Source: Lutimaribacter_A marinistellae
GTDB taxonomy: Bacteria; Pseudomonadota; Alphaproteobacteria; Rhodobacterales; Rhodobacteraceae
Direction: 5' to 3'
Length of the DNA stretch: 64,000 nt
Assembly: GCF_042648365.1 (NCBI RefSeq)
Contig: NZ_JBHRXI010000004.1
Coordinates: 248,001-312,000 of the forward strand
Positions 53,701-62,707 of this stretch are shown here, piece after piece (position 1 is the stretch's first letter; every line of letters begins with the position of its first letter). The position numbers were made by a program, and so were the translations under genes. The notes below the pieces were generated by a model. It worked only from the letters and a program-made list of their open reading frames with translations. It had not been told where the DNA came from and made no database searches.

Positions 53701-55736
53701 CCGGAACAGTCCTTTTCGATCCGCTTATCCCGTGGGCCTTAATTGCCGTGGTTTCAGGGATTGCCATCGCAGGCGTTGCACTAGCCCTTTGGCGCGGCCT
53801 TTCAGGCTGGGCTCTGCGCGGCCTCGCGGCATTGGTCATTCTGGGCGCGCTTGCCGGTCCCGTCTATCAGCAGGAGGATCGCGCGCCGCTCACCGATATT
53901 GTCGTGATGATCGAAGACGAGAGCGCCAGCCAGACATTGTCCGACCGGCCGGATCAAATGGAGGCCGCCGAGACGCTCGCCGCCCGTATCGAAGCGCGCG
54001 ACAACACCGAATTGCGTCGGATTCGCGTTGGTGATGCAGAGGGCGATGCCGGAACCACTCTCATGACCGCCCTGTCCGAGGCATTGGCCGAGGAGCCCAG
54101 CGCGCGCATCGCCGGTATCGTCGCGCTTTCGGACGGGCTAGTGCATGACATGGATCGGACCCCGAACTTACCTGCCCCCTTGCACTTGCTCATGACAGGT
54201 CGCGAGGGCGACTGGGACAGGCGGCTCATCGTGTCGAACGCCCCGGCTTTTGCCATCATCGGAGAACCAGTGACATTGACCCTGCGGATCGAGGACAGCG
54301 GCAATCCGCCCGACACAGGGCCTGTGGCGCCTTTGGAGATCTCGGTCGACGGAGAAGAACCCCAGCGCGTGGAGCTGCCAATCGGGCAGGATATCGAAGT
54401 GCCGGTGACGCTTCCGCATGGCGGGCGAAATGTGCTGCAGTTCACCGTGCCCGTCGCCGAGGGAGAGTTGACGGACCGCAACAACACTGCGCTGATCCAG
54501 ATGAACGGCGTTCGTGACAGGTTAAGGGTGTTGTTGGTATCCGGCGAACCACATCCCGGAGGCCGCACTTGGCGCAACCTTCTTAAGTCCGACAGCTCGG
54601 TCGATCTCGTGCATTTCACCATCCTCCGGCCACCCGAGAAGCAGGACGGCGTACCTGTAGATGAATTGTCGCTCATCGCCTTTCCGACCCGCGAACTGTT
54701 CCTCGAAAAGATCGACGATTTCGACCTGATCATCTTCGACCGCTACAAGCGGCGCGGTATTTTGCCCGCGATCTACCTCGACAATGTGGCGAATTACGTC
54801 GAAACCGGCGGCGCGGTCCTTGTGGCTGCGGGGCCGGATTTCGCAACGGCAGACAGCATATATCGTTCTCCGCTGTCACGAGTCCTTCCGGCCGAACCCA
54901 CCGCCCGCGTGATCGAAGAGCGTTACGTGCCCAAGGTCACAGATAGGGGCCTGCGCCATCCGGTGACCTCGGACCTGCGGGACAGTGAGAGCTGGGGTGC
55001 ATGGCTGAGACAGATCGAGATCGAGGGCATCGCAGGGCACGAGGTGATGACCGGGGCTGACGATCAACCATTGCTCATCCTAGACCGGGTCGGAGACGGC
55101 CGCGTTGCGCTTCTGGCCTCTGACCACGCCTGGCTGTGGAACCGAGGTTATGAAGGCGGCGGTCCGCAGCTGGAACTGCTGCGCAGACTTGCCCATTGGA
55201 TGATGAAGGAACCCGAACTGGAGGAAGAGGCGCTTTGGGCCGAAGCCACCGGTCAAACGATGCGGATCATTCGCAGGTCTCTCGAAGAAGACATCGGAGC
55301 GGTCACGATCACGACGCCATCGGGCGACGAGGTCGAGGTAGAATTGGAAGAAGTCTCGCCTGGCCGGTACGAAACGCTCTGGCGCGGCCCGGAAATCGGG
55401 CTTTACAGACTGGCCGAACGAGACAGCGAGGCCGTAATCGGGCTAGGTCCGGCAGCACCGCGCGAATTTGAACAGACGATTGCAAGCGCCGAGACGATGG
55501 CTCCCGTCATTGATGCGACGCGTGGTGGCGTGATCCGGCTGGAAGACGGCCTTCCACAAGTCCGTAGCGTTCGTGAAGGTCGACCGGCAGCGGGCCGAGG
55601 CTGGATCGGCCTGACTCCACGGGAAGCCTATGAAACACAAAGCGTAACGCGCGCCAGCCTGTTGCCACCGTGGCTGGTGCTGCTGCTTGCCGCAGGGTTC
55701 ATTACCGCTGGCTGGCTCCGGGAAGGACGGCGCTGA
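53697..55736 (+). CDS. Large membrane-anchored protein with VWA-like and glutamine-amidotransferase-like regions
   Basis: A 679-residue protein: two N-terminal hydrophobic segments (about 11-33 and 38-55), a VWA-like part with a MIDAS-like DESAS (Asp74-Ser78), a beta domain near 185-260, a class I glutamine-amidotransferase-like part (about 275-500) and one C-terminal hydrophobic segment (about 655-673). Same architecture as the last gene of MoxR operons in related bacteria. If the other partners are weak in the MIDAS site, this may be the one that keeps it. Confidence 0.82.
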   Translation: MTGTVLFDPLIPWALIAVVSGIAIAGVALALWRGLSGWALRGLAALVILGALAGPVYQQEDRAPLTDIVVMIEDESASQTLSDRPDQMEAAETLAARIEARDNTELRRIRVGDAEGDAGTTLMTALSEALAEEPSARIAGIVALSDGLVHDMDRTPNLPAPLHLLMTGREGDWDRRLIVSNAPAFAIIGEPVTLTLRIEDSGNPPDTGPVAPLEISVDGEEPQRVELPIGQDIEVPVTLPHGGRNVLQFTVPVAEGELTDRNNTALIQMNGVRDRLRVLLVSGEPHPGGRTWRNLLKSDSSVDLVHFTILRPPEKQDGVPVDELSLIAFPTRELFLEKIDDFDLIIFDRYKRRGILPAIYLDNVANYVETGGAVLVAAGPDFATADSIYRSPLSRVLPAEPTARVIEERYVPKVTDRGLRHPVTSDLRDSESWGAWLRQIEIEGIAGHEVMTGADDQPLLILDRVGDGRVALLASDHAWLWNRGYEGGGPQLELLRRLAHWMMKEPELEEEALWAEATGQTMRIIRRSLEEDIGAVTITTPSGDEVEVELEEVSPGRYETLWRGPEIGLYRLAERDSEAVIGLGPAAPREFEQTIASAETMAPVIDATRGGVIRLEDGLPQVRSVREGRPAAGRGWIGLTPREAYETQSVTRASLLPPWLVLLLAAGFITAGWLREGRR

Positions 55737-55745
55737 GCTTGACGG

Positions 55746-56489
55746 TCAAAAGCGATAGGTCGCGCCGAATATCGGACCGGACTGGCTAAACTCGAACGGA
55801 TTGCCATTCACGATGTTTTCCATCGAGATATAGCGGTAACCGCCGCGTAACATCCAGTTGTCGTTCAACTCGTAGTCGGCGGTCAACAGTACCTGCCACG
55901 TTTCATTGTCGCTGCTGAACCCGCCGTAATCGACAAAGGCCGTTCCCTGCCAGCGTTCGGAAAAATCGACACGCGCGCGTACACCGATCACCGGGTCTAC
56001 CCAACTGGCATCGGCAACCGCCGTGCGCTGAGGTTGTGTCCCCGGCAAGAGAGTCAGCGCTGTATTGGTATCGAACCAACGGAATCCGCCAGCGATGTCG
56101 ACCTGAGCAGATCCACTGTCATACACGCGATACCCGACATACCCGTTGAGAATCTTGGTCGTCATCGACGTGTTGAGGCCGGAATGGGCCGGACCCGGGG
56201 TGGCGTTCCCAAAGGACAGATCGTTGTACATGTAATCGATCAGAAAGCTCCACTGACCATTGCTCGCCCCGAAAGCCCCCATGAAAGCAAAGTCGAGGTT
56301 GTCCAGGGCATCGCTGAAGCTGAGCGTTCCCTCGATCCGGCCAGCCGGCGTCGTGATCGCCGTTTTGGACTCCGGCATGAAAAGATACACCGTCGCCTCG
56401 TACTGCCAGTTCGATCCCTGGGCGCTTACGGAATCTGTGGTCGTCAATGAGGCCAGCGCAAGCAAGAACGAAGCAAATAGGCGTTTCAT
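55746..56489 (-). CDS. Outer-membrane beta-barrel protein
   Basis: A 247-residue protein with a Sec signal (ending VSAQG), alternating aromatic-rich beta strands (WQYEATVYLFMPES ... FRWFDTNTALTLL ... WMLRGGYRYISMEN) and a terminal Phe (GATYRF), the classic outer-membrane insertion sign. Eight to ten strands are likely. Specific function unknown; it is convergent with the MoxR operon. Confidence 0.85.
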   Translation of the reverse strand: MKRLFASFLLALASLTTTDSVSAQGSNWQYEATVYLFMPESKTAITTPAGRIEGTLSFSDALDNLDFAFMGAFGASNGQWSFLIDYMYNDLSFGNATPGPAHSGLNTSMTTKILNGYVGYRVYDSGSAQVDIAGGFRWFDTNTALTLLPGTQPQRTAVADASWVDPVIGVRARVDFSERWQGTAFVDYGGFSSDNETWQVLLTADYELNDNWMLRGGYRYISMENIVNGNPFEFSQSGPIFGATYRF

Positions 56490-56706
56490 TTCGTGGTCTC
56501 CTCCTCGTGGCTGCGGTTTTGCCGACCCAACGGGTACGGCTCGGCAATCCGTCTGATTGGATCTGATGTTAACTCATCTTCCACCTCATGTGCGCTTTTT
56601 GTCTTGATACAGATCAAGCGCAGCTTGGCCCCGCGATTGACCGGTGCCGCCTTTGAAATTGTGGCGGCACGCCTAGCTTTATCCGCATCCCGACAGGAGA
56701 TGCGGC
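56490..56706. other. Gap between outer-membrane and photolyase-like genes
   Basis: The 217-base divergent gap has no supported gene; only shadow reading frames are seen. It must contain both promoters. The stretch ttgtcttgatacagatcaag at 56600-56619 resembles a strong promoter or an FNR/Dnr-like half-palindrome (ttgatacagatcaa is an almost perfect FNR-type box TTGAT-N4-ATCAA). If real, it would make one of the two genes respond to oxygen or NO. Confidence 0.5.
56606..56619. promoter_or_regulatory. FNR/FnrL-type binding site
   Basis: ttgatacagatcaa: half-sites ttgat and atcaa separated by 4 bases, a perfect match to the FNR/FnrL consensus TTGAT-N4-ATCAA. It lies 117 bases upstream of the outer-membrane protein start and 88 bases upstream of the photolyase-like start. 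Which promoter it serves is open. Confidence 0.65.
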
Positions 56707-57924
56707 ATGACACCGGAACTTGCGACGCGGGCCCATGGGCTTCGTATTCTCGAGAATTTTGCACCGCGCATGGGTCGCGCCTATGCAATCGGACGAAACT
56801 ATGACTGCGGGCCGGGAAACCACCGGGATGTTTCGCAGCTGTCGCCTTACATCCGCCGCCGCCTTGTAAGCGAGCACGAGCTTGTTGCGACAGCACTGGA
56901 AACCCACGGATACGAGGGAGCAGAGAAGTTCATTCAGGAAGTCGTTTGGCGCGGATACTTCAAGGGATGGCTGGAACGACGCCCCCGGATCTGGTCCGAT
57001 TACCGTGACGGTCTGATAGCGGATCTGGCCGATGCCGACACTGATCCTGCCTTGCGCAGCCGATTGGACGCCGCGCTGACCGGCTCAACAGGGCTCGCGT
57101 ACTTCGATGCATGGGTCGAAGAGTTGATCACGACGGGCTACCTGCACAATCACGCGCGGATGTGGTTTGCGTCGATCTGGATCTTCACGCTCGGCTTGCC
57201 TTGGCGGATTGGAGCGGATTTCTTCTTTCGCCACCTGCATGATGGTGATCCGGCCTCGAATACCTGCTCTTGGCGGTGGGTCGCTGGCCTGCATACCCGT
57301 GGAAAAGTCTACGAGGCCCAAGCATGGAACATCGCCAAGTTCACGCAGGGTCGATTTTCACCACGCGACGCCGACCTCGCCGTCAAACCCGAAGGTTTGC
57401 AAGGGCAGGAACCAGACGACTTGCCGGAAACCACGCCTCTGCGCCAGGTGAACCCGCCTAGACCGGGTGTTGCGACGGTTGTTTTGCTGATCGAGGACGA
57501 TTGCCAGATCGAGGCGTTCGACCTCGATGCTCTCGACATATGTGGGGCCGCCACTCTCGCCACCAGTCACCTGCGGTCGCCGTTGCAGTGTTCGCCTGAC
57601 GTTTCGGCGTTCGAGGCAACGGCCCTGAAGGATGCGGCGGTACGTGCGGGATTGACGGCCGTGCAATGTCGTGCTGGCCCTGTCCAGAGCCTTGTCGAAT
57701 GGGTCGAAAAAACGGGCGCTCGCCAGATCGCCATGCCCTACGCGCCTGTTGGTCCTGTGGCCGATTGGACCGACGCGTTGCGCCCTCTTTTGCGGCACCG
57801 AGGGATCGCCTTGACGGAATGGCGCAGGGATTGGGACGCTCTGATCTGGCCACATGCCACCGCAGGCTTCTTCAAGGTCAAGAAGAGGATTCCGAAGATT
57901 CTGGAAGACATCGGTCTGGCATGA
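56707..57924 (+). CDS. Photolyase/cryptochrome-like protein with FAD domain first
   Basis: A 405-residue flavoprotein candidate. Residues 20-220 match the photolyase FAD-binding helical domain: VSQLSPYIRRRLVSEHEL, the WRGYFKGWLE turn, GYLHNHARMWFASIW and DGDPASNTCSWRWVAGLH (Trp189, Trp191). In ordinary photolyases an alpha/beta antenna domain precedes this. Here residues about 255-390 follow it and look like that domain (EATALKDAAVRAGLTAV, VEWVEKTGARQIAMPYAP, LRHRGIALTEW). So the domains seem to be circularly permuted. Annotated as FAD-binding domain protein in relatives, as I recall. Substrate (lesion or signalling) unknown. Confidence 0.85.
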   Translation: MTPELATRAHGLRILENFAPRMGRAYAIGRNYDCGPGNHRDVSQLSPYIRRRLVSEHELVATALETHGYEGAEKFIQEVVWRGYFKGWLERRPRIWSDYRDGLIADLADADTDPALRSRLDAALTGSTGLAYFDAWVEELITTGYLHNHARMWFASIWIFTLGLPWRIGADFFFRHLHDGDPASNTCSWRWVAGLHTRGKVYEAQAWNIAKFTQGRFSPRDADLAVKPEGLQGQEPDDLPETTPLRQVNPPRPGVATVVLLIEDDCQIEAFDLDALDICGAATLATSHLRSPLQCSPDVSAFEATALKDAAVRAGLTAVQCRAGPVQSLVEWVEKTGARQIAMPYAPVGPVADWTDALRPLLRHRGIALTEWRRDWDALIWPHATAGFFKVKKRIPKILEDIGLA

Positions 57925-58163
57925 GACCGTTTTAACCTTTGGCGTCCGCTCAGCCCGTCTGTTTCTGCCCTCGACTCATCGAACAGAGTCACCGCTCGGA
58001 TTCTTGAGCCGCAAATCATGTGAAACTCAGGAATTCAGCGGATAGTATACAGTGACCGGTCCAATATCGAATGAACACGAACCAAATTCCGACTTGGAGA
58101 CGACGTTCCGTTCTGATTCGGCTTGAACGGCCCGGTCTCTGCGGGTAAAGGGACGGTCGGTCC
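57925..58163. other. Gap before the tRNA gene
   Basis: 239 bases with no supported coding gene. It holds the tRNA promoter at its right end; nothing else is recognisable. Confidence 0.6.
58123..58151 (+). promoter_or_regulatory. Candidate promoter of tRNA-Thr
   Basis: ttgaac (58123-58128) and taaagg (58146-58151) with 17 bases between, ending 12 bases before the mature tRNA. Matches the sigma-70 pattern well at -35, weakly at -10. Confidence 0.4.
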
Positions 58164-58239
58164 GCCTCAATAGCTCAGCTGGTAGAGCAGGTCCTTCGTA
58201 AGGACAAGGTCGGGGGTTCGAGTCCCTCTTGAGGCACCA
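58164..58239 (+). tRNA. tRNA-Thr (anticodon CGT)
   Basis: A 76-base tRNA including encoded CCA. Acceptor arms gcctcaa (58164-58170) and ttgaggc (58229-58235) pair fully; the anticodon loop is ttcgtaa with anticodon cgt, reading ACG (Thr); the T arm is ggggg-ttcgagt-ccctc with loop ttcgagt. D-arm gctc...gagc is normal. The 3' end is a typical target for integrases, and the sequence character changes beyond it. Confidence 0.95.
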
Positions 58240-58556
58240 TTAGATCAAAAAATTCTGTTATCTCTCAAACCCTTACCATATATCACGGAAGAGTGGTCCA
58301 CCTTTTGGACCACCCGGCACGAGATTCATTGTTTCGGGTCTGAGCATTGCAGTTTTCTTAGGGCGCAGTAGCCGTATTGTTTGTTGATCTGCCTTCAGAA
58401 CGGCTCACGACATCAAGCAGGTCCGGTTTCGCCAGTGCTGTCGAGGCGCCAGCTCAGATACGAGAGTTTCTTGCTCCCTACTGCCTTAAACGGAGCGGGT
58501 TAAGCGAGTTGGTCGGCTGCTTTTTGCCGCAGGTACGCGCACGTGGCTTCATGAAC
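58240..58556. other. Non-coding stretch after the tRNA
   Basis: No reliable gene. An 8-bp perfect inverted repeat lies inside (gtggtcca 58293-58300, tggaccac 58306-58313), with loop ccttt. An open frame at 58377-58790 has no recognisable protein pattern and overlaps the transposase relic, so I do not call it. Confidence 0.5.
58293..58313. repeat. Perfect 8-bp inverted repeat downstream of tRNA-Thr
   Basis: gtggtcca and tggaccac flank ccttt. It sits 54 bases after the tRNA and could be a terminator stem without T-run, a protein-binding palindrome, or an insertion-element remnant. Confidence 0.5.
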
Positions 58557-58812
58557 TCAGCAGAGGCGATGAGTGGGATCTCCGCGCAACAATGGAATAA
58601 TGCCACGAGCGAGAGACGAGAAGCTCAATTGCGAAAATACCAAGCCGGATTTGTGGCCCGGTTTTGGAGGCGAAGCTGCGGTGGCCATGATCGCGGGCGG
58701 GAAGTACGTCGAGTTCGGTTTCTTCCGACGGGCCCTTACGATCCTCGACCGTCTCGCAGATGCGCCACTTGGCAATCGCCTTCCGAATGATGCCGAACTC
58801 CTGGCTCAGGCG
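58557..58812 (-). pseudogene. Relic of an IS481-type transposase
   Basis: Read on the minus strand, 58812 to about 58690 gives SQEFGIIRKAIAKWRICETV followed by EDRKGP, closely matching the N-terminal YGINPKTVAKWRKR..TVEDRK.GP of IS481-type transposases common in Rhodobacteraceae. After a frame change, 58700-58557 gives GLVFSQLSFSSLARGIIPLL, which fits the next block (CLYALQPTIPHLTRSSLHRC). Start, the catalytic DDE half and inverted ends are all missing. The match is from memory of the family. Confidence 0.5.
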
Positions 58813-58820
58813 CGTTGTGT

Positions 58821-60467
58821 TTACTCAGCCGCCAGTGCCTTCTGCCGACAGTAGCACGAAGCCTTTATTGCGACTTCAGCCCTTGCCGTAGCCTTGTCTA
58901 GCTGCAGCCTGATATGAGCGGCTTCGACAATTTCGCCGCGCCTTTTAAGACACTCGTGGAGGCCGTGTAAGCTCCAGACATTGCCCGGATGCTGACACGC
59001 TCGGCTGAGCGTCGCGTCCAATCCTAGGTCAGCGCGATATACCGCTTCGGCTTCCTCCATCTGGCCTTGCTCAAGTAGAAGTGCTCCAAGCGCGTGACGC
59101 GTGGGTTGCATCCAGCCCCAAGGTTCGTCGTAGGGCAGGGCATCGTCGATCTCGACTGCTTCGCGAAGATAGCCGAAGGCGGCTTCGTGCTCGCCCTTAT
59201 GATAGGCAAGTTCGCCAAGCATCATTTGTTCAGCGACCTTTAGAATATCTCTGCATGTATTGTTGAAGAGCATTCGACTCTCTGGCACCCGCGCCATCGC
59301 AGCGTAAAACTCAGCTTTTTCGTTCTCCGCGTCCTCAATCCGATGCAGGTTTGCCAGGGCGACCGTGCGCGCGTAACGCATCATGGCGATGGTCACGCTG
59401 TAAAGCTCTTCGTCCTGGGGTAGCGCTTGATCAAGGATGTCTTGCCAACGACCAAACCTGATTAGTACGTGCTGCTTCATCGGGATGAAGCCTTCGAACC
59501 AGTCTGCCATTGGGCGTAGGGTCTCTGATGGCAAGGTTTCGATCAGTTCTTCCGCGGCCTCCAAAGCTTTTGATGGCTGCCCAAGAAACATCGCGCCATA
59601 GATTTTGAAGTGGTAGTTGTGACAGCGATAAACCGAGTAGAAGTTGTCGGGGCCTTCGCGGCGCAGAAACTCTCGGTCTGCCACGATGGCTGCCTCGTTG
59701 CGCAGCACCACGTTCATGTAGTCTCCACACAAGACGTCGATATGCGTAGGCATATGAAGCAGGTGCCCGGCATCGGGGACCAACGTGCTCAAGGCATCCC
59801 CGTGTCGAAGCGCGCGCTCCGGATGCGGCGACATCTCCATCAGGTGGATGTACATGTGCAGCAGCCCCGCATGCTCCCACGCTCCGGGAAGTGCGTCGAA
59901 CGCGGCTTCGAGCACTTCTATTGCTTCAAGTGTGTCAGCGCCCATTGCCGGTTTTCCGGTTGGCAGGTCCCACAGCTGCCAGGGCGTCCGGTTCATAATT
60001 GACTCGGCAAGGACTGCGCAAACATCGAGGTCTTGGCTAAATTCAGCGTGGACCTTTCGCATCGCTTCAGCAAAAGCATCATTCCACGGACTAAAATCCT
60101 CGATGTCGGATGACGCCGGATAGCGCGCTGGTATTGCTTCGATCAGGGCACGCTCGACGGGTGTCAGGTGATCAAGCAGCGCTGTAGCAGCTTCTATCGA
60201 AGCCTTTGCAACCGTGACGCAATCAGGCTTCTCTTCGTCTTCGAAGGCTTCCCACGGCTTATTGTAGTTCGGACCGATACAGTACGCGATACCCCAATGT
60301 GCCATTGCGCATTTCGGATCGGCTGCCACGGCGTTTTGGAAGCACACTATCGCCTCCTCGTGATTGTAGCCGTAGGTCCATGCTAGGCCTCGGTCAAACC
60401 AGCGCTGTGCTTCATCCGACGACGTTGTAATCGTCCGGGTGTTGGATCCGAGATCGTAGTATTCCAT
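58821..60467 (-). CDS. Tetratricopeptide-repeat protein with conserved His/Cys-rich motifs
   Basis: A 548-residue soluble protein. N-terminal TPR-like repeats (AQRWFDRGLAWTYGYNHEEA, CFQNAVAADPKCAMAHWGIA) and C-terminal repeats (AEQMMLGELAYHKGEHEAA) flank a central region with HAGLLHMYIHLMEMSPHPER, HLLHMPTHIDVLCGDY and YRCHNYHFKIYGAMF. Those histidines recur in a family of TPR proteins of unknown role. The start at 60467 follows gggggaacg; 60488 is an alternative. The end, CYCRQKALAAE, abuts the transposase relic; the last few residues may come from it. GC content is lower than in the rest of the window. Confidence 0.8.
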   Translation of the reverse strand: MEYYDLGSNTRTITTSSDEAQRWFDRGLAWTYGYNHEEAIVCFQNAVAADPKCAMAHWGIAYCIGPNYNKPWEAFEDEEKPDCVTVAKASIEAATALLDHLTPVERALIEAIPARYPASSDIEDFSPWNDAFAEAMRKVHAEFSQDLDVCAVLAESIMNRTPWQLWDLPTGKPAMGADTLEAIEVLEAAFDALPGAWEHAGLLHMYIHLMEMSPHPERALRHGDALSTLVPDAGHLLHMPTHIDVLCGDYMNVVLRNEAAIVADREFLRREGPDNFYSVYRCHNYHFKIYGAMFLGQPSKALEAAEELIETLPSETLRPMADWFEGFIPMKQHVLIRFGRWQDILDQALPQDEELYSVTIAMMRYARTVALANLHRIEDAENEKAEFYAAMARVPESRMLFNNTCRDILKVAEQMMLGELAYHKGEHEAAFGYLREAVEIDDALPYDEPWGWMQPTRHALGALLLEQGQMEEAEAVYRADLGLDATLSRACQHPGNVWSLHGLHECLKRRGEIVEAAHIRLQLDKATARAEVAIKASCYCRQKALAAE

Positions 60468-60488
60468 AGCATCGTTCCCCCATTTCAT

Positions 60489-61501
60489 ATGCTGATGCTA
60501 CGCTGGTCTCCTCTTTTTGGATAGGATTGACGCAAGTAGTCCGGGGTTCCGGGAGCCACTGACTTTTCCATCTGACGCCAACAGCGGGTCCTCTTGGGGC
60601 CAAGAGCTGCGGATGGTTATGTTCACACCGAATGTCCACCGCTAGTTAACGCGGACTTTGGCGAGCGTCGGCTGCATCTGCTGAAACGCAAAAAATCCTG
60701 CTTTGCAGACCTACCCACACCGGTATAACGAGAACTGCCAAAAAAACACGCAACAGACTTCGGAGCTTCTTCAGTAGCGACAGCAGAACTGAGCCGTCGC
60801 TTGGCTCTAGAGGGCGGACTGACCCGCCATTCCTCTTGGAACGCCGTAAGGCTGCTAACTCAACACCCAATCAGGCCTCCATACCCACATGCTCATTTCA
60901 TGCCATTTCATTCCCCCATGGTCGGAGGCTGACGGTCGAAAACAGCGATAGGGGAGGAAGCCAGTCTAAAGAACCGCGAGTTATCGAAGGCCACATAACA
61001 GCCGAGAAGGTCGGCATTGGGCTCCTTGCAGACCTCGGAGGCACTGCAACATCCTGTTTCGCGCGTTGCGATGACACATCAAATACGGCCCAGAGCCGAC
61101 TTCCAGCAGCCCACTACTTTGCTGCGGTGCGGCCCGTCAGAGCAGCCATTCATGCATTTTGCAGCATTTTGGCAGGTTGGTCATCCGTCGCCGGATAAAG
61201 ACGACTTGAGCATTCCTCAACCCAAAGCACGTTTAGAGAGCCGCCAACAAATTCTCACCCACGGCAGCGGCTTTGTTGCGCAAAGCTGTTTGGATATGAA
61301 CCACATCAGTTGGGGGATAGACTTCGCTCGCACAGGAAGATCTTTTTATTGCCGCTGCACTGCGATTACTGGAAGTATCAAATGGAGCAGAAACAGGGAT
61401 CATAACTGTCCGAGTCCTCAAGGTTGTCGTCTCCGTAAAACGCCTTGTTGGGGCGTGCGCTCACGCTACTTTAGTTTTGGCAACCACGGTGTGAGTTTGG
61501 T
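60489..61501. other. Gene-poor kilobase between TPR and AraC-type genes
   Basis: No coding frame here shows recognisable protein sequence on either strand; frames of 60-160 residues exist but lack motifs, ribosome sites and sensible composition. Its base composition is lower in GC than the left part of the window. It must hold the promoters of both flanking genes and is probably decayed accessory DNA. Confidence 0.55.
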
Positions 61502-62554
61502 TTGACGCTATCATTTTCAACGCATCTAATGAAAGACACGGAGGCGTTTGACTATTGGCACACGCTCATGAGCAAATCGTACCGCTTGCCCTTGCCGAAA
61601 GACTTCGATCGCAAAATGCTCATGCACGGGCGGATCTGGACCGTTCGTGGGCACGCGCTCTCTGACGTCTCATGCGGAGCAAGTCGGAAGTGGCGGAATA
61701 AGCTTCTGATCGGCAGAGACTCGGTGCGCTATCTGAAGATCCGGCGTTACTTGGTGGGCTCGGCCACGATGTTGTCGGGGAAAGACATCTGGCATCTCGG
61801 TCCGGGTGCAACATATCTGATCGATCAATCCCGCGAGGTCATCGAAAATTCCAGCCGTAATCGGCAGCTAAACCTCTTCGTCCACTACGACGACATCGGG
61901 TACGATCCAGAGCTTCACACGGAATGCATTGCGTTGTCCGATAACGGCGCGGGGGGCATGCTGGTCGCGCAAGTCTTTGCGGAACTGATGAACTGCGCCT
62001 GCGGATCGCACGAAGCCAGGCTTGACGCCGAGTTCGACAGGTTCATCCACGTTTTGCGTCTCGTGCTCGAACAAGGCACCGAAACGAATTTGGACGCCCG
62101 GTTGCGGACGGCGCGAAAGCGGCTCGTTCTCAATGAGATTGGCAAGCGCGCTCTTACCCCCGGACTGACGGTAGACCGGTTGCTGACGGACTTGCCGTTC
62201 TCGCGCGCCACGGTTTACCGCGATTTCGCCGAAAGTGGCGGAATCGCGCGCGCTGTTCGGCGTAAGCGCATGATCGCCGCATGGCACCTTCTTGCCGATG
62301 CGGACACGACGCCGGCCGTGGTCGAAAGAACGGCCCTCAAGATCGGATTCGGCTCGATTCATAGTTTTAGCAAAGCCTTCAAACGTGAAACGGGCTTCCG
62401 GCCGAGCGACGTCGTCGGCATGAGAACCCGTGCGGTCGAGCATTCGCACCTACTGAACTACGCAGCCAACGCGGAATGGCAAGAAATGGCCGGGGTCTAC
62501 GATCGCATTCGCAATCCCTATTCGTCGGATGACGCCGCACGGGGCCGAATTTGA
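61502..62554 (+). CDS. AraC-type helix-turn-helix regulator
   Basis: A 350-residue regulator with a C-terminal AraC-type domain (about residues 205-305), including LPFSRATVYRDFAESGGIAR and ALKIGFGSIHSFSKAFKRET then GFRPSDVVGMR. The N-terminal 200 residues resemble the AraC-binding-like ligand domain (HLGPGATYLIDQS). Start is uncertain: TTG at 61502 or ATG at 61529, neither with a good ribosome site. Likely controls nearby accessory genes. Confidence 0.85.
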   Translation: MTLSFSTHLMKDTEAFDYWHTLMSKSYRLPLPKDFDRKMLMHGRIWTVRGHALSDVSCGASRKWRNKLLIGRDSVRYLKIRRYLVGSATMLSGKDIWHLGPGATYLIDQSREVIENSSRNRQLNLFVHYDDIGYDPELHTECIALSDNGAGGMLVAQVFAELMNCACGSHEARLDAEFDRFIHVLRLVLEQGTETNLDARLRTARKRLVLNEIGKRALTPGLTVDRLLTDLPFSRATVYRDFAESGGIARAVRRKRMIAAWHLLADADTTPAVVERTALKIGFGSIHSFSKAFKRETGFRPSDVVGMRTRAVEHSHLLNYAANAEWQEMAGVYDRIRNPYSSDDAARGRI

Positions 62555-62707
62555 GACGTTTGAGCAAAGACAGTTATCGAAAGCTGTGTTTCATAAAGTA
62601 AAGTTTGTTGATTGGGGGCTGAGGGTAGTGCCCGGTAAATCATGGTTTTTCTCGACGGATAGGAAACGTGCCCAGGTGAAGTTTCGATTGCGCAGGAGAA
62701 CACCAAC

